Positions 46,712 through 57,495 of a stretch of DNA of 64,000 bases are shown piece after piece (position 1 is the first letter of the stretch; each line of letters begins with the position of its first letter). Source of the DNA: Clitopilus passeckerianus (lineage: Eukaryota > Basidiomycota > Agaricomycetes > Agaricales > Entolomataceae); contig CALYLX010000142.1 of the NCBI GenBank assembly GCA_944990035.1, forward strand, positions 124,001 to 188,000, given 5' to 3'. Made by a program: the position numbers and the translations under genes. A model generated the notes under the pieces. That model did no database searches. It saw only the letters and a list, made by a program, of their open reading frames with translations, and was not told the origin of the DNA.

Positions 46712-47190
46712 AATTTCTTCCTTCTATGTGAGTTTGTAAGGGGTCCCAAAACCCTCCGATTCAATGAAACCAATACGACTCTCATTAAGATGCCGATACT
46801 TAGGACAACTTCTGGTGGTAATAATATTGGCTCCTGACAGTCAGCTACTAAACAGCGCTCAGGTCACGCGGTGTCGGTGAATATGTACTTTGGGACCGTG
46901 CTATATCATGCTGTTATGATATGATTCTTACCCGCTAGTTTCTCTACAGAAATAATCAACTCACGAGCAGTGTGCCTCCTGGACTCTTTGGCTGCTTGAG
47001 CTAGATGAGTGGGAAGCGCCAGTGCATTATCTTTTCATTTCCGAACCGGGGATAACGAGTGTTAATTCCACCGAGGCGCTGTGTGGCAGCTCAGATTTTC
47101 CACACTAGTCTTCAGACGCTCATGCCATTCCAGCTGTCGAGCACACCACAAGCACTTTCAATCAACCCGTGATCAAGGGCTAAACTCTAT

Positions 47191-47197
47191 TATAAAG
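47191..47197 (+). promoter_or_regulatory. TATA box of the sesquiterpene synthase
   Basis: TATAAAG, about 40 nt before ATG 47236, in an otherwise mixed-composition leader. Confidence 0.5.
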
Positions 47198-47235
47198 TAG
47201 GTGGTAATTTCTTTTGCATTCCCCATTCAAGCGCC

Positions 47236-48511
47236 ATGTCCCAAGATTCTCCTGCCACATTTCGTATCCCCGATCTCGAAACAATCTTCTCCACCTTCCC
47301 GGATGAAGGAACAAGCCCATACTACGACGACGTTCTGCCTGAGGCGAGAGCATGGATCAAGCAATATCAGGAGCACGTCTACGGCCCCAAGATGACAGAG
47401 TTCATGGATCGCTGCAAGATCGAGCTGATAACGTACTACATCTATCCTTTGGCAAGTAGGTCTTGCATCCGAGCAATGATGGACTTGGTGAGAGAGCGTA
47501 TTTATGCAAAGGCCTTGCCCACATTTATCACTGAGCTGGCAGGACAACCTATTCTGGCTTACCGATGAAGCTACTGACGTCCAATCCGGTCAAAAAGCCC
47601 GGGAGACAGCGGAGGTAGTCAAAAAGGCACTTACCAATCCTGACTTCAAAGACGGCTCCTGGCTCTGTGCAATGCTCCAAGAGTAGGTGGACCGACATCC
47701 CTCTTTAAAGATCAACTCATCAATTCAATGTCTGCGTTCTCGTCAGCTTTCGGAACCGACACCTTGACGGTATCAGGACTCCATCATTTATCGCACGATT
47801 CATCGACCACTTCTGCATCTACATCGATAGGATAGCCGATGAGGCCGTCTACAGGGAGAAACAGAAGGTGCTCGACATACCATCGTACATGGAATTTCGT
47901 CGCGAAGCAGCTGCCGTACGGATAGTTATGGACACAGTGGAGTATTGCGCCGAACTCGAGCTCCCTCAGACTGTCCTCGATGACCCTGTCTTCCAGGTGG
48001 CGTATAATGCTGCACTCGATCTGGCTTTTGGGACAAATGTGAGCACTCATCGGATCTAAGTCTGTAGACTAAACCTAATGACCATGCATTTATTCGTAGG
48101 ACATCCATTCGTACAATATGGAACAATCCAAGGGTCATGACGGCGCAAATGTCATCACGGTTATTATGAATGAGCGGGGCCTCGATGTTCAAGGCGCCAT
48201 GGACTATTTCGGCGGATACTGTGAAGCCCTTACTGCGCAGTTTCTCGATGCGAAGCGTAAACTCGAGAAGAGGGCAGGTCGGGAGTGGAAAGATGCCGTA
48301 CTGATTCTTGATGGGTATAGTCTTTTCCTCACCGGGCAAGTCAAGTGCGTCTTCATCCCGCGTAGCCGTAACGTTGTATTCTGACTCTAAGGAAAATAGA
48401 TGGGGCTTTGCGACGGAAAGGTATTTCGGTAAGAAGAATATGGAGGTACAGAAGACTAGGGTTGTAGAGCTTCGGGCACCGTTTGTAGATCACGTTAATC
48501 TCAAAGACTAG
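47236..48511 (+). CDS. Sesquiterpene synthase, class I (346 aa)
   Basis: Five exons (47236-47487, 47543-47682, 47747-48038, 48100-48344, 48400-48511) join exactly in frame. The metal-binding motif DEATD lies at about residues 92-96, where basidiomycete synthases have D(D/E/N)xxD. The NSE triad NDIHSYNME spans residues 228-236, with its N split from D by the third intron. The diphosphate-sensing Arg-Tyr pair is R317-Y318. Length fits the family (330-350). The enzyme should ionise farnesyl diphosphate with three Mg2+ and cyclise it; the product cannot be read from sequence. A relic of a second copy lies at 1.0-2.3 kb and only the tail of a third at 42.8 kb. The next gene downstream, convergent, is peptide copy 6. 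No P450 or other tailoring gene is recognised nearby. Confidence 0.9.
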
Positions 48512-48892
48512 GTTCTTATAGAAATGGCTGTCTATATCAAAGAGTGTAGAACAAAGCCTCAAAAAGTTCTATTGGGAATACGCTGTGTATAAGTCGGAGA
48601 TTTCTACTCATTGGTACTTTATCGGGTTCATTCGAACTCTTCTGATGCGCAGGTGTTCACGAATGGGTGGCGACAACACATTGGCCTTCTTGGCTCCGAT
48701 GGAATCAGTCAGGTACGCAATCGACAGGTTGATTCTCATGAACGGAAGCTGAACTCGAATTCAAAATCCAAAAGATGCCTATCTTCTGCTTGGCGGCGGA
48801 TACAATTCGTTCAGATAATCAGATAATTGTTCCATAAGAAACCTATCGGGTATCTCCTACTACGTCTCTACCCACACCAGTTAACCTTTGGA

Positions 48893-49111
48893 TTATTCAA
48901 CCTTAATGCATGTATAGCTCGGGCAGCAGCACGGAGGGCTATAAGTAACCGACAGCGCGGTTCCCTTTTCGCAAATTGGGATGCCGGCAGGGCAGAAGCA
49001 TGCCTTTAGCGCTGTGCATCCACACACGCTACTGTCCTCCCGCGCGACGAGTACCGAGGCGGAAGCCATGGCGAAGAAGAGTGCGGGAACTATTATGCTC
49101 AGAAACTTCAT
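48893..49111 (-). CDS. Small secreted nine-cysteine protein, copy 6 (72 aa)
   Basis: A single coding exon. The signal peptide is KFLSIIVPALFFAMASASV. The mature part begins LVAREDSSV, followed by CGC, CFC, C, CCC and C at family spacing and the end IKVE. It is closest to copy 4 at 43.2 kb, including flanks, so the two arose by block duplication. The ATG follows TTCACAG directly, with a donor-like site near 49,170. The promoter word CGTATTTAAAGG is at 49338-49349. The stop lies about 380 bp beyond the stop of the convergent sesquiterpene synthase. Likely extracellular; function unknown. Confidence 0.85.
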   Translation of the reverse strand: MKFLSIIVPALFFAMASASVLVAREDSSVCGCTALKACFCPAGIPICEKGTALSVTYSPPCCCPSYTCIKVE

Positions 49112-49337
49112 CTGTGAACGTCGTATGAATACTTGAGTATCCAGCTGAGTGCAACGCTAATGAACTTGCATTGGATTATTTCAAGGTAGCACGGTTTAGA
49201 GTTTTGGTGCTGGTAGTTGGGGTGCAGCTAGGCTAAGACAGAAGGGTCAGCAATGTGGTCATTTGAGCCAGCGAAAAAATCATACCGAGAGAAGGTGGTT
49301 TTAATGAAAGAGGTATAGTTGTTCGCTCAAGGCGGCG

Positions 49338-49349
49338 CCTTTAAATACG
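49338..49349 (-). promoter_or_regulatory. CGTATTTAAAGG core promoter word upstream of peptide copy 6
   Basis: Same word and near-identical distance (238 bp to the ATG) as at peptide copy 4. Confidence 0.55.
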
Positions 49350-49844
49350 AAAAATCTTGCGCTCATGACCACACGGGAGCTGTAGAGAAAGCCTGGATTT
49401 GCTAGGAGTGTCCTGAGGCCTGAGAGAGCTAAGACGATTGGCGGCAACGGGATTGGCTACTGACAGTCATCTACTGGACGGCGGTCAGGCGAGCGACCTT
49501 GGATGGGCACCTGAAGTCTGATGAACTCGGAGATTTTCCCAGCGCCCACCCTACATGGTTTACTGAATTGAAAGTCGCAAAAACGTCGTGTGAACGACGG
49601 GAAGTTGAGGCCAGGTTGCGACCTTGGCTGGACCCGAATCTATTGGTTGACTGTTTTTCGGCAGATTAAGGTCGACGCAGCATTCAGGGCTGTGCTGCCA
49701 GTGATCTTGACGTTTGTGGTTCAAAATACAGAGACATGTTTGCGAGCGTTCAATTGTGGTAGCACCAGTGCGATGCTTTGCAGTCCAAGGTCGAAAAAGA
49801 CAAATGGCCGTCAATTCCGAGATCAAAATTCTTCAATTTCTTTT

Positions 49845-49914
49845 GTCGAAATCGGATCGGGGTTCGGATATGAGCTGAGAGTGCCTGGGTTCGAACCTTG
49901 GCGCGGCCACTCTG
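49845..49914 (+). repeat. B-box short repeat, copy 3
   Basis: GTCGAAATCGGATCGGGGTT followed by GGTTCGAACC at 49888-49897 and GCGGCCACTCT. It matches 44,288-44,358. Confidence 0.65.
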
Positions 49915-49999
49915 TTTCTTTCTCTCCCCTTCCGCCTTTTCTCTGAACTCATTCAATTCAATTTCGTCGATAATGCCTGAGATACAACGTTGACAATAA

Positions 50000-52000
50000 T
50001 CACACACGAAATCTACTCGGGATCTTTCTCGTGCCCGAACCTGGTCCTGAATACGCGCTGCCAACTGAAGCACCAACACGACAACTTCAAGCTTCCACCA
50101 CAGTCCATCGTGTCTTCAAAGGAGAGGAGGGGCTGCAAGATATTGGTTGTAATAAAAGTTCGCACTGTGCCTGGTGGCCCTGCTCCAACAAGCGTCTTCA
50201 AGTTGGGCGGAGATTCTCAAGGTTCGCACCAAACATCCACCTTACCTGCCTCATGAGACAAAGGATAAACATGTGTATGGCACGAGTTGCTCTCGATACG
50301 CCGAAAGTCGAATCCATTCACGAAACAGCCTTACTAAAGTAAAGGTAAGCCATTCTTATCTTACTTTCGTCCCTTCTGTCGACCAAGAAGCTAAAGTACT
50401 CTTAGCTCACAGGCTGGCTATCACGTCTACCCAGCTTAGCAAATGGGAAGTGTCGCCGCATAGCACGCGCAATACTTGCCTTTCGGCTTTCCTCAACCTA
50501 CGGTAGTCTGTGCCGCCGGAATTGGCCAGACCTCGGATGTAATCCAGTCCAACCACATCCCAGAAATCCCTTCATGCCTAAAACCATGCAGGCCGCACAA
50601 GGGTGTCCTTTACAGCTCCTTGCTTCCCCTCTCGCGCAGGCGTCAGCTGCCTGATTGGTCCTTCATGTTCAACATCCCCGCCCATATTCCTCTCTCCCTA
50701 CCTTCATCGCCCTACAAATCATCCTTGGGTAGTACCACAGGTACAATCACCCTTTTCATCCTAGAGGCGGAGCGCACATGACCTGCTTCAAGCTCGCCAG
50801 GTCCATGCAAACGCAGCTCAATCCGGAGCCCAATATTCAATCGTGATGCTCATGCTTTTTGGCCCTCGGAATCACCCTTCGGATCTCGGATGTTGACTTC
50901 AACCAACCTGGGTCCAACACCATCCTGTTGGGGTTTTCATTCTCAATCTCCCCGCTCTGGAATCGATCTTCGTGGTTCTCCTCGACTGGTGTCTCAAGAA
51001 CGGGGACCCCTCGCATCACACGTCGGCTAGGAGGGCCTTACAGGATATCCCTACTCAGCCTTCAGATTGTACATTTGGATGTGTGTCGAGGTCTAGGATG
51101 GTTTATCAACGATAGCTTCTCGTTGCCCGCCCCGTATAGCCCCCTTGCCCACCCCACCCACGAGAACTTCATCTGAACCTGATTGGAGGCGAGACCCATA
51201 ACGGCGCCAGTCATCTTCCAACCCACGTCACCAACAGCCTCATGGACATTTGGCAGCGGACGTAGCGATGGAGCAACCGTTATCGTTTCGTAGTGGACCG
51301 GTCATGACCACCTTCTCATACGAGGCCTGGAAGCTTCATTCAAGGAGCGTTGCAGCAGCAGAGGCAGTACGCAGGTGCTGCCCACTCATGCAGTTCCAAT
51401 CCTGCATCTTTTTTCATCAACGGCTCTTGGTGGGAAGACCTCTCTCGGGGTCGAAGTATTTGAGTTACTCGGCGGCCAGACGATGGCAAGAAAAGGAAGG
51501 AAATGTGGTGGAGACGGGTGGGAAACGGCCCAGGACGTAGTTTTACCGAGGAGGAAGAAGCTATCATCGTCCAGCAGCAAGATACCAACGTCGCCGCCCT
51601 CAAAGCATTCGCAGTACGCAACACCACCACTCAGTGTTCACGTCTCTCTGGGAGGTGCAAACGCTGTCACCAATCAGACAAACGACCATAGTCCCATCGC
51701 TGCTTCGACCAGCTTCTCGTTGGTGGACTCCAGGCGCCAGCCGCCCTCACCTTACATCCCCCATCCCAACTCGAACCAGAACGAAGAAATCGAACTTCCT
51801 TGGGCCAACACTTCGATATTAAGGCGTCCCCGAAATTATCTGCACTCGGCCCTCGCTTTGGTAACCCAGCAAGTAACGTACTTTGGCACCAGATGCAATT
51901 CGATCTCTGCAGCTCCCCATCCCGGTCGCAAGGGCCACCTCACACTCCCTCTGGTTCATCCGCAGTTCAGTTGGAGTGGTTGAGAGGAAATAGGTCGAGA
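50000..52000 (+). repeat. Repeat unit X, copy 3
   Basis: Similar to 45.0-46.1 kb in several blocks and, at its right end (51,620-51,750), to 41.7-41.8 kb. Readable pieces such as LPWANTSILRR (51,790) occur in changing frames, so I see a decayed or heavily spliced gene, not a supported CDS. Splice-like sites are present, and an intact multi-exon gene cannot be excluded. Confidence 0.45.
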
Positions 52001-52892
52001 AGTTGAGGACGGTAGCGAAGACGCACAGCCCAATAGGCACATCACCATCTAAAGGACAAGAAGCCGACACCGACACCAGGAATTCGTCGTTGCTCCGAGC
52101 TCAGCATTCGTATCCATTACATGATCGACTCCAGGCCGCTATCTTCGACTTTTTTGCCGGAGACTCCTTGAATACAGCACCTGCGGATATCTTGTGGCAT
52201 CGTTCAAGAAATCACGATATTGGCGCAACACGCTGCAGATACAGACACTCCCCCATTTCGTCTCTGTCCACGACGTCCTGCCTCCTAAACAGCAGAAGCG
52301 CAGCTCGCAGCTCTCCCCAACGCTGTCTCCTTCTACAAACCCAGCGTATACACACAAACCAGGCAATTTCGGATGCATCAACAATTTGTCTTTCGCATGG
52401 CGGTGATCTGATCATTCCGGATTCTGTTCATGTAACAGCTCTAGGATGAGGAAAGGACGATACTTTTGGGATACTTGCAACGAAATTGCTATTTCTGTCC
52501 CTTTTCGCACCATGGACACCTTCATCCATTACATGCTGCCAACATGGACAACCGTATTATCATTGCACTCCCATGGACGCATGTTCCTCACGCCTTCGCC
52601 CTCCATTAATCAATTATATTACCTTTAGAGCATTTTACTTCTATGGACGTGTTTGTCATACAATTTCGCCCTACCTGACAGTACCCTCCCGTTGAACAGG
52701 CTATCATGTGATTTCGTCCTTTGTTCGCCATAATGTTGCTCCCCTGCATTCGCTACCTTGACTTTGAACAGCTGGCCACCAGCCTGAGGTCCGTCATGAA
52801 CGTCCCATTATGTTGTTCGGAGTACGTACACTTGTAGCGACGAAGTACGATGCGCCCTACGGGCTTTGAATTGATACATGGCATAGTCATAT
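52001..52892. other. Intergenic, no gene supported
   Basis: Short frames only. It precedes the 3' end of the intact NACHT-WD40 gene. Confidence 0.4.
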
Positions 52893-55800
52893 TCACGAGT
52901 GAAAGTCGGACTTGGAAGACAGTTGTTCGAGGAAGGATATATCAAGAAGCAAGACACGGCCGCTCTCACAGCCAACGGTGATAGATGAACCTGTAGGGGC
53001 TATAGAGAACTTCTTCACTTTGAAGTGGGGAGGAAACCAGCAGAATGGAACCATAAGAGGTTCTCCAGCTGCTGGTATGGTGACGTATACGAGGCCGCAC
53101 AGGGAAGGGTTTTGCCGCCTACCTAGTGCGATTATGTGTAAGGGATAATCAGATGTCGCTGGGTGGGTGAAAAGAGGGTCAATAGCACCATTTCTGACGG
53201 CGGTAGTGGGCAAGGCGGTTGAGTGTTGGGCCTTCGGGAGGAATGCAAAGGATGAGATGAATTTAAAATGTTTCTCGAGAGAAACTCGGCGAATGGCGTA
53301 GTTGGCCGTCTGCAGGTAAAGGAAAGCACTTCCATGGTCTGCGTCGATCGATGCAATTGTTGAGCCACTGGGGGAGAATGTGAGGGCATCCATTATCCTG
53401 CCTGAGTTGATAGTGCTTATATGAGATCCAGACGAAACACCCCATACCCGGAATGTCTTGTCAGATGAGGCCGACACAAGCCATAGACAATCAGGGGAAA
53501 ACGCAACTGCAAGGACATAGTTTGAGTGACCGTTGAGGATTTTAATACGATCCCCCGTCGTTCCATCCCACAACCGGATGGTCATATCATCAGACCCCGA
53601 TGCAAGCTTTGAGCCATCTGGAGAGAATGCAATGTCCGTAATGCCCCTGGAGTGGCCAAAAAGAGTGCGTATATGGTTGCCCGTCTTTCCGTCCAACAGC
53701 AGGATGGTATAATTGTAGCATGCTGAAGCAAGCCTGGAGCCGTCCGGAGAAAATGCAATGGTGTTTACTGGGCGAGAGTAACCATCTAAGGTGATGATAT
53801 GGGTTCCAGTCTTTCCATCCCACAGTCGGAGGGTGCTATCCGTGGATCCAGACACAAATTTTGAGCCATCTGGCGAGTGGGCCATAGCGGTGATCCCACC
53901 AGCGTGCCGATGAATATGATTCAGAGGAGTTAACAGAGTGTTCGCAGCATCTGAGGTTAGGTTGGCATTACTGGAATGGCCTTCCAGATTGTCCGCCTTG
54001 ATGTTCCAAAGACAGATTGTAGAATCAAGGGATCCAGACGCAAGCCTTGATCCATCGGGGGAGAATGCAACGGAAAGGACCGCGTTGGAATGTCCGTTGA
54101 AAATGACGATAGGACCTCCTTTTGTTGCATCCCACAGACGAACTGTCTTATCAAGCGATGCTGAGGCAAGTCGCGCCCCATCAGGAGAGAATGTAATATC
54201 TGTAACCCAATCGGTATGACCCTCGAGAGTGATGATATGTGCGTCCGTTGTTGCTTCCCACAGACGGATGTTGTGATCTCTTGACGCCGATGCAAGTGTC
54301 GACCCATCGGGGGAGAATGTGACAGCTTCAACCCAACCGTAATGACCTTCAGGGGTGGCGAGATGAACATCTGTTGTTCCATCCCAGAGGCAAACTGTGT
54401 GCTTGCTCGCTGCCAATGCGCCGACGAGGCTCCACCCATTTGGGGAGAATGCGACAGAGTTGACCCCACCAACTCGATGGCTGTTGACCCCACCAACTCG
54501 ATGGCTGTTGACTCGGAGGGTAGTCAGATGGGCACCTGCTGTTCCATCCCATAAGCGGATCGTGTTGTCATTGGATCCTGATGCGAGTCTCGAACCGTCG
54601 GGGGAGAACCTAACAGTGTTGACTCTGTCCGAATGGCCATCGAGAGTGGTAAGATGGGCACCCGTCGCTACATCCCAGAGACGAATGGTGTGATCGGTGG
54701 ATGCGGATGCAAGTCTCGACCCATCAGGAGAGAATGCAACGTCATTAACGTCATCAGAATGACCTACAAATGTGGTGATAAGAGCACCGGTTTGTGAGTC
54801 CCACAGAGAAACTGTGTTGTCTCGGGATGCTGATGCGAGGGTTGTTCCATGGGGAGAGAAACTGACAGCCTTGACTGGACTCGAATGGCCGGTGATAGTG
54901 ACGAGCGCTGCAGGGTCCCACTCCTCTTCAATTCCACTGAGGACCTTCAGACCTTTTGCATCTCCAAAGGTCCGGTTAAGAGAAGAGTTTCGAGGAAGGA
55001 ATGACAACGCTGATTGATGAATATGCATTGGCGTCAACTTTAGCACTTCACCACTCTGCAGGAGGAATCGCCTGGTGTCGGACATCATGCTGTGAACGCC
55101 ATCTCGGTCGTTTTCTACCCATGCTTGGGGGTTGGAGTCCTTTATTACCGTTCTTTAGCAATCAGTGTAGTATGTCGAAGTAAGTTACTCACAATTGCTT
55201 CCAACGCCATATCTAACATTTCGTAGGCGCGCTTCATTTGGCCAAGGATGATCATGACCTCAAGCCATGACATCACATGGGTAAACACCCATTTCTCGAG
55301 ATCAATTTGAAGCTCGCAGTTGAGCTCTCCAGCCGCGCGAATATGAGAAGCCCAATGAGACGCGGCGTAAGTGAGGTCGTCTCCAAAGGGTTTATCTCGC
55401 AGACTCGCGATATCTTCCAGATCCAGGAAGCATTGGTCGGGAGAGAGGTCTGCTACATTCTGCTTCAAGTTTCGGTCCATGACACGGAAACATGCCCTGG
55501 CGATTTCCTGATGATGTCTCTTCGTATCAATCAGGAATTTTGAAGCCAGGTCTGGCACATGTGTGACCAAGCTATCCAGAGCGAGCTTGATACGCTCTGC
55601 ACTTGTGATGAAATCGGGGAGTGATTTGTGGTGTACTCGATAGATCAATTCGGGACCACTTGGGGCGACTAGAGAGTGCAAATGGTACAAGGTTGTTTCA
55701 ATCTGGCTAACCTCGATGCTCAGCAGTGTAGCCAGAGCTTGGGCCGGGAGGGGATATTGAAGGGTAATGATTGCACCAACTACGACTTGATACAGTTGAA

Positions 55801-57495
55801 ACCATTCTTCGGCTTCGTCGGGGAGGTCGGGTACAGCGGCACGTATGATCTGTATGTAGAATTTGTCCATAACATTGGTGTATTTCGAGCCGGAGAAGTC
55901 TGCTGGTGAGACTCCATCGAGGAGACGAGCAAGTCGCCGTCCGGGATTCTGCGCTTTCTTGTCCAGAATGAATTTGGTAGCCGTCGATGCAATTATGAAG
56001 AGGGTTCCACAGACGCCGCATAGCATGTTCATGTCGTGAGCACTGGGACACCACAGAGGCCGAAGATGGGGAAACACCCTCTGGACGCTCTCAGCAGATA
56101 GGGAGAAATTGAGATAGAGTCGGATATCGGATTGCACGATGTAATCCTCTATCTCATGCAGCCGAAAGAGCTCATGATTGCGATCTCGGGCTAGAACGTC
56201 ACGGACATGCGACTCAGGGCGAGTGGTAATAAACAGCCTCAATTGAGGCAAATGGGGGACATGCTGGGCGAGGAGGGTCAAGAGGGATTCGGCTTCGTCC
56301 TCCTTACACTCGTCCAGTGCGTCGACGACGACGAGAATGGGAGGTTCCCTGAGGGTGACTAGGTCCTTCAGGGGAGCGTAAAGGAGAAGAGAGAGCTGTT
56401 GGTAGATCGTCTTCTGCGCTGCATCCGGGTCGCTCTCCAGTGCTTCAGCAATTTTTTGAGCGAACGATGTATTGTAACGAGCAAGCTGAAATGCAATGGT
56501 CGGGAAGAAGTGCTTGGCGGTCGCCCGTTCTTGTTCGTTCCTCGTGAAGAAGAAACTCGCGCCTAGAATCCCGTGTCCCGCGGCTAGCTCAGCTATCGTT
56601 TGTGCAATCGTCGACTTTCCGATTCCAGCCACGCCGTCGAGGATGAATACCGGAGCATGGTTATCGATTCCGTTGATCCAAGCTTTGATATCACTCAATA
56701 GCTGCAGGCGAGTGTTCTCGAAGCACTTGGATCTTTGGTCGGCCTCGTACGAATCCCAAGCCGCTTGGACTGGGTTAAGGATGCTTTTGAGTTTCTGGAG
56801 CTACTTGAATGTCAGTGAGATACCGCAGCTTCAAATGCTGTGTTACTTACTCGTGTCGTCGTATCCTTATTGACTTCCAGATTTCCAGCGACGTTGTATA
56901 TGATGCTATCGCCTCCCGCGTTTATCCGGTTGTTCATGATAGACGAAACGACTTGCGGAGCAGCTACGACAGTTGGCGGGGGACATGTGAGTGGAATATG
57001 TGGCCGCCCTGGATCCGAAGGGGTATGGCTCCCGGATGAGGCTACTTCATCGTTAAACCCCAGTTGACCAGACTCATTCCTAGCTGTAACAGAAGCCTGG
57101 GTGAACAGAGGACAGGAAGAAATCACAGTGTTGGCTGATAGGTAACTTTCCGAGTCCTGAAACGGGGAAGCGGGGATAGCGGTTGTTGATCGTACTACTC
57201 GTTTCTCTGGTCGATTGTCGTTCTCTGGCCAGGGTTCCGTCAACTCCAGATGTTCGATGATCCCATGAGATGATTCTTTGCCCTTGACAGCTGGAGTTTC
57301 TAACTGCCTTGAGTGGAGAGGCAATGGCGGGTAGTTATCCGAAGTCGGTGCTCTAGCCGTGGAGAACCTGATCGTAGGGAGAGTAGAGGAGCCGGAACCT
57401 TCATTTCCCTTGCCCTTCTTCTTCGAGAGGAAAAGTTTTTGTAGGGAGGAAACCCATGTAGGCATGGGAGCCTTGTAGGTGAGAACCTTCAACAA
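52893..57495 (-). CDS. NACHT-WD40 STAND (fungal NLR-like) protein, intact (1499 aa)
   Basis: Three exons (57495-56851, 56800-55193, 55139-52893), both introns phase 0 and 50-53 nt. Residues 1-215: a basic start (KLFLSKKKGKG), a Pro/Ser-rich disordered stretch, then a linker with NNRINAGGDSIIYNVAGN. A motif LQKLKSILNPVQAAWDSYE leads to NACHT with P-loop GVAGIGKST (271-279) and Walker B ILVVVDALDE (370-379). A helical region follows to about residue 750, then about twelve WD40 repeats with FSPDGSRLAS and IRLWD cores, and a C-terminal beta domain ending VLLLDIS. The repeats are very alike, as in HET-E/NWD-type proteins where they diverge by recombination. These cytosolic STAND ATPases are thought to sense ligands through the repeats and trigger a death response. 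No separate effector domain is recognised at the N-terminus. A 24-bp tandem duplication lies in the fourth repeat. Confidence 0.9.
54459..54506. repeat. 24-bp tandem duplication in a WD40 repeat
   Basis: GTTGACCCCACCAACTCGAT plus four bases is present twice in direct tandem, adding eight residues (an extra NSHRVGGV) to the loop of the fourth WD40 repeat. The reading frame is kept. Confidence 0.9.
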
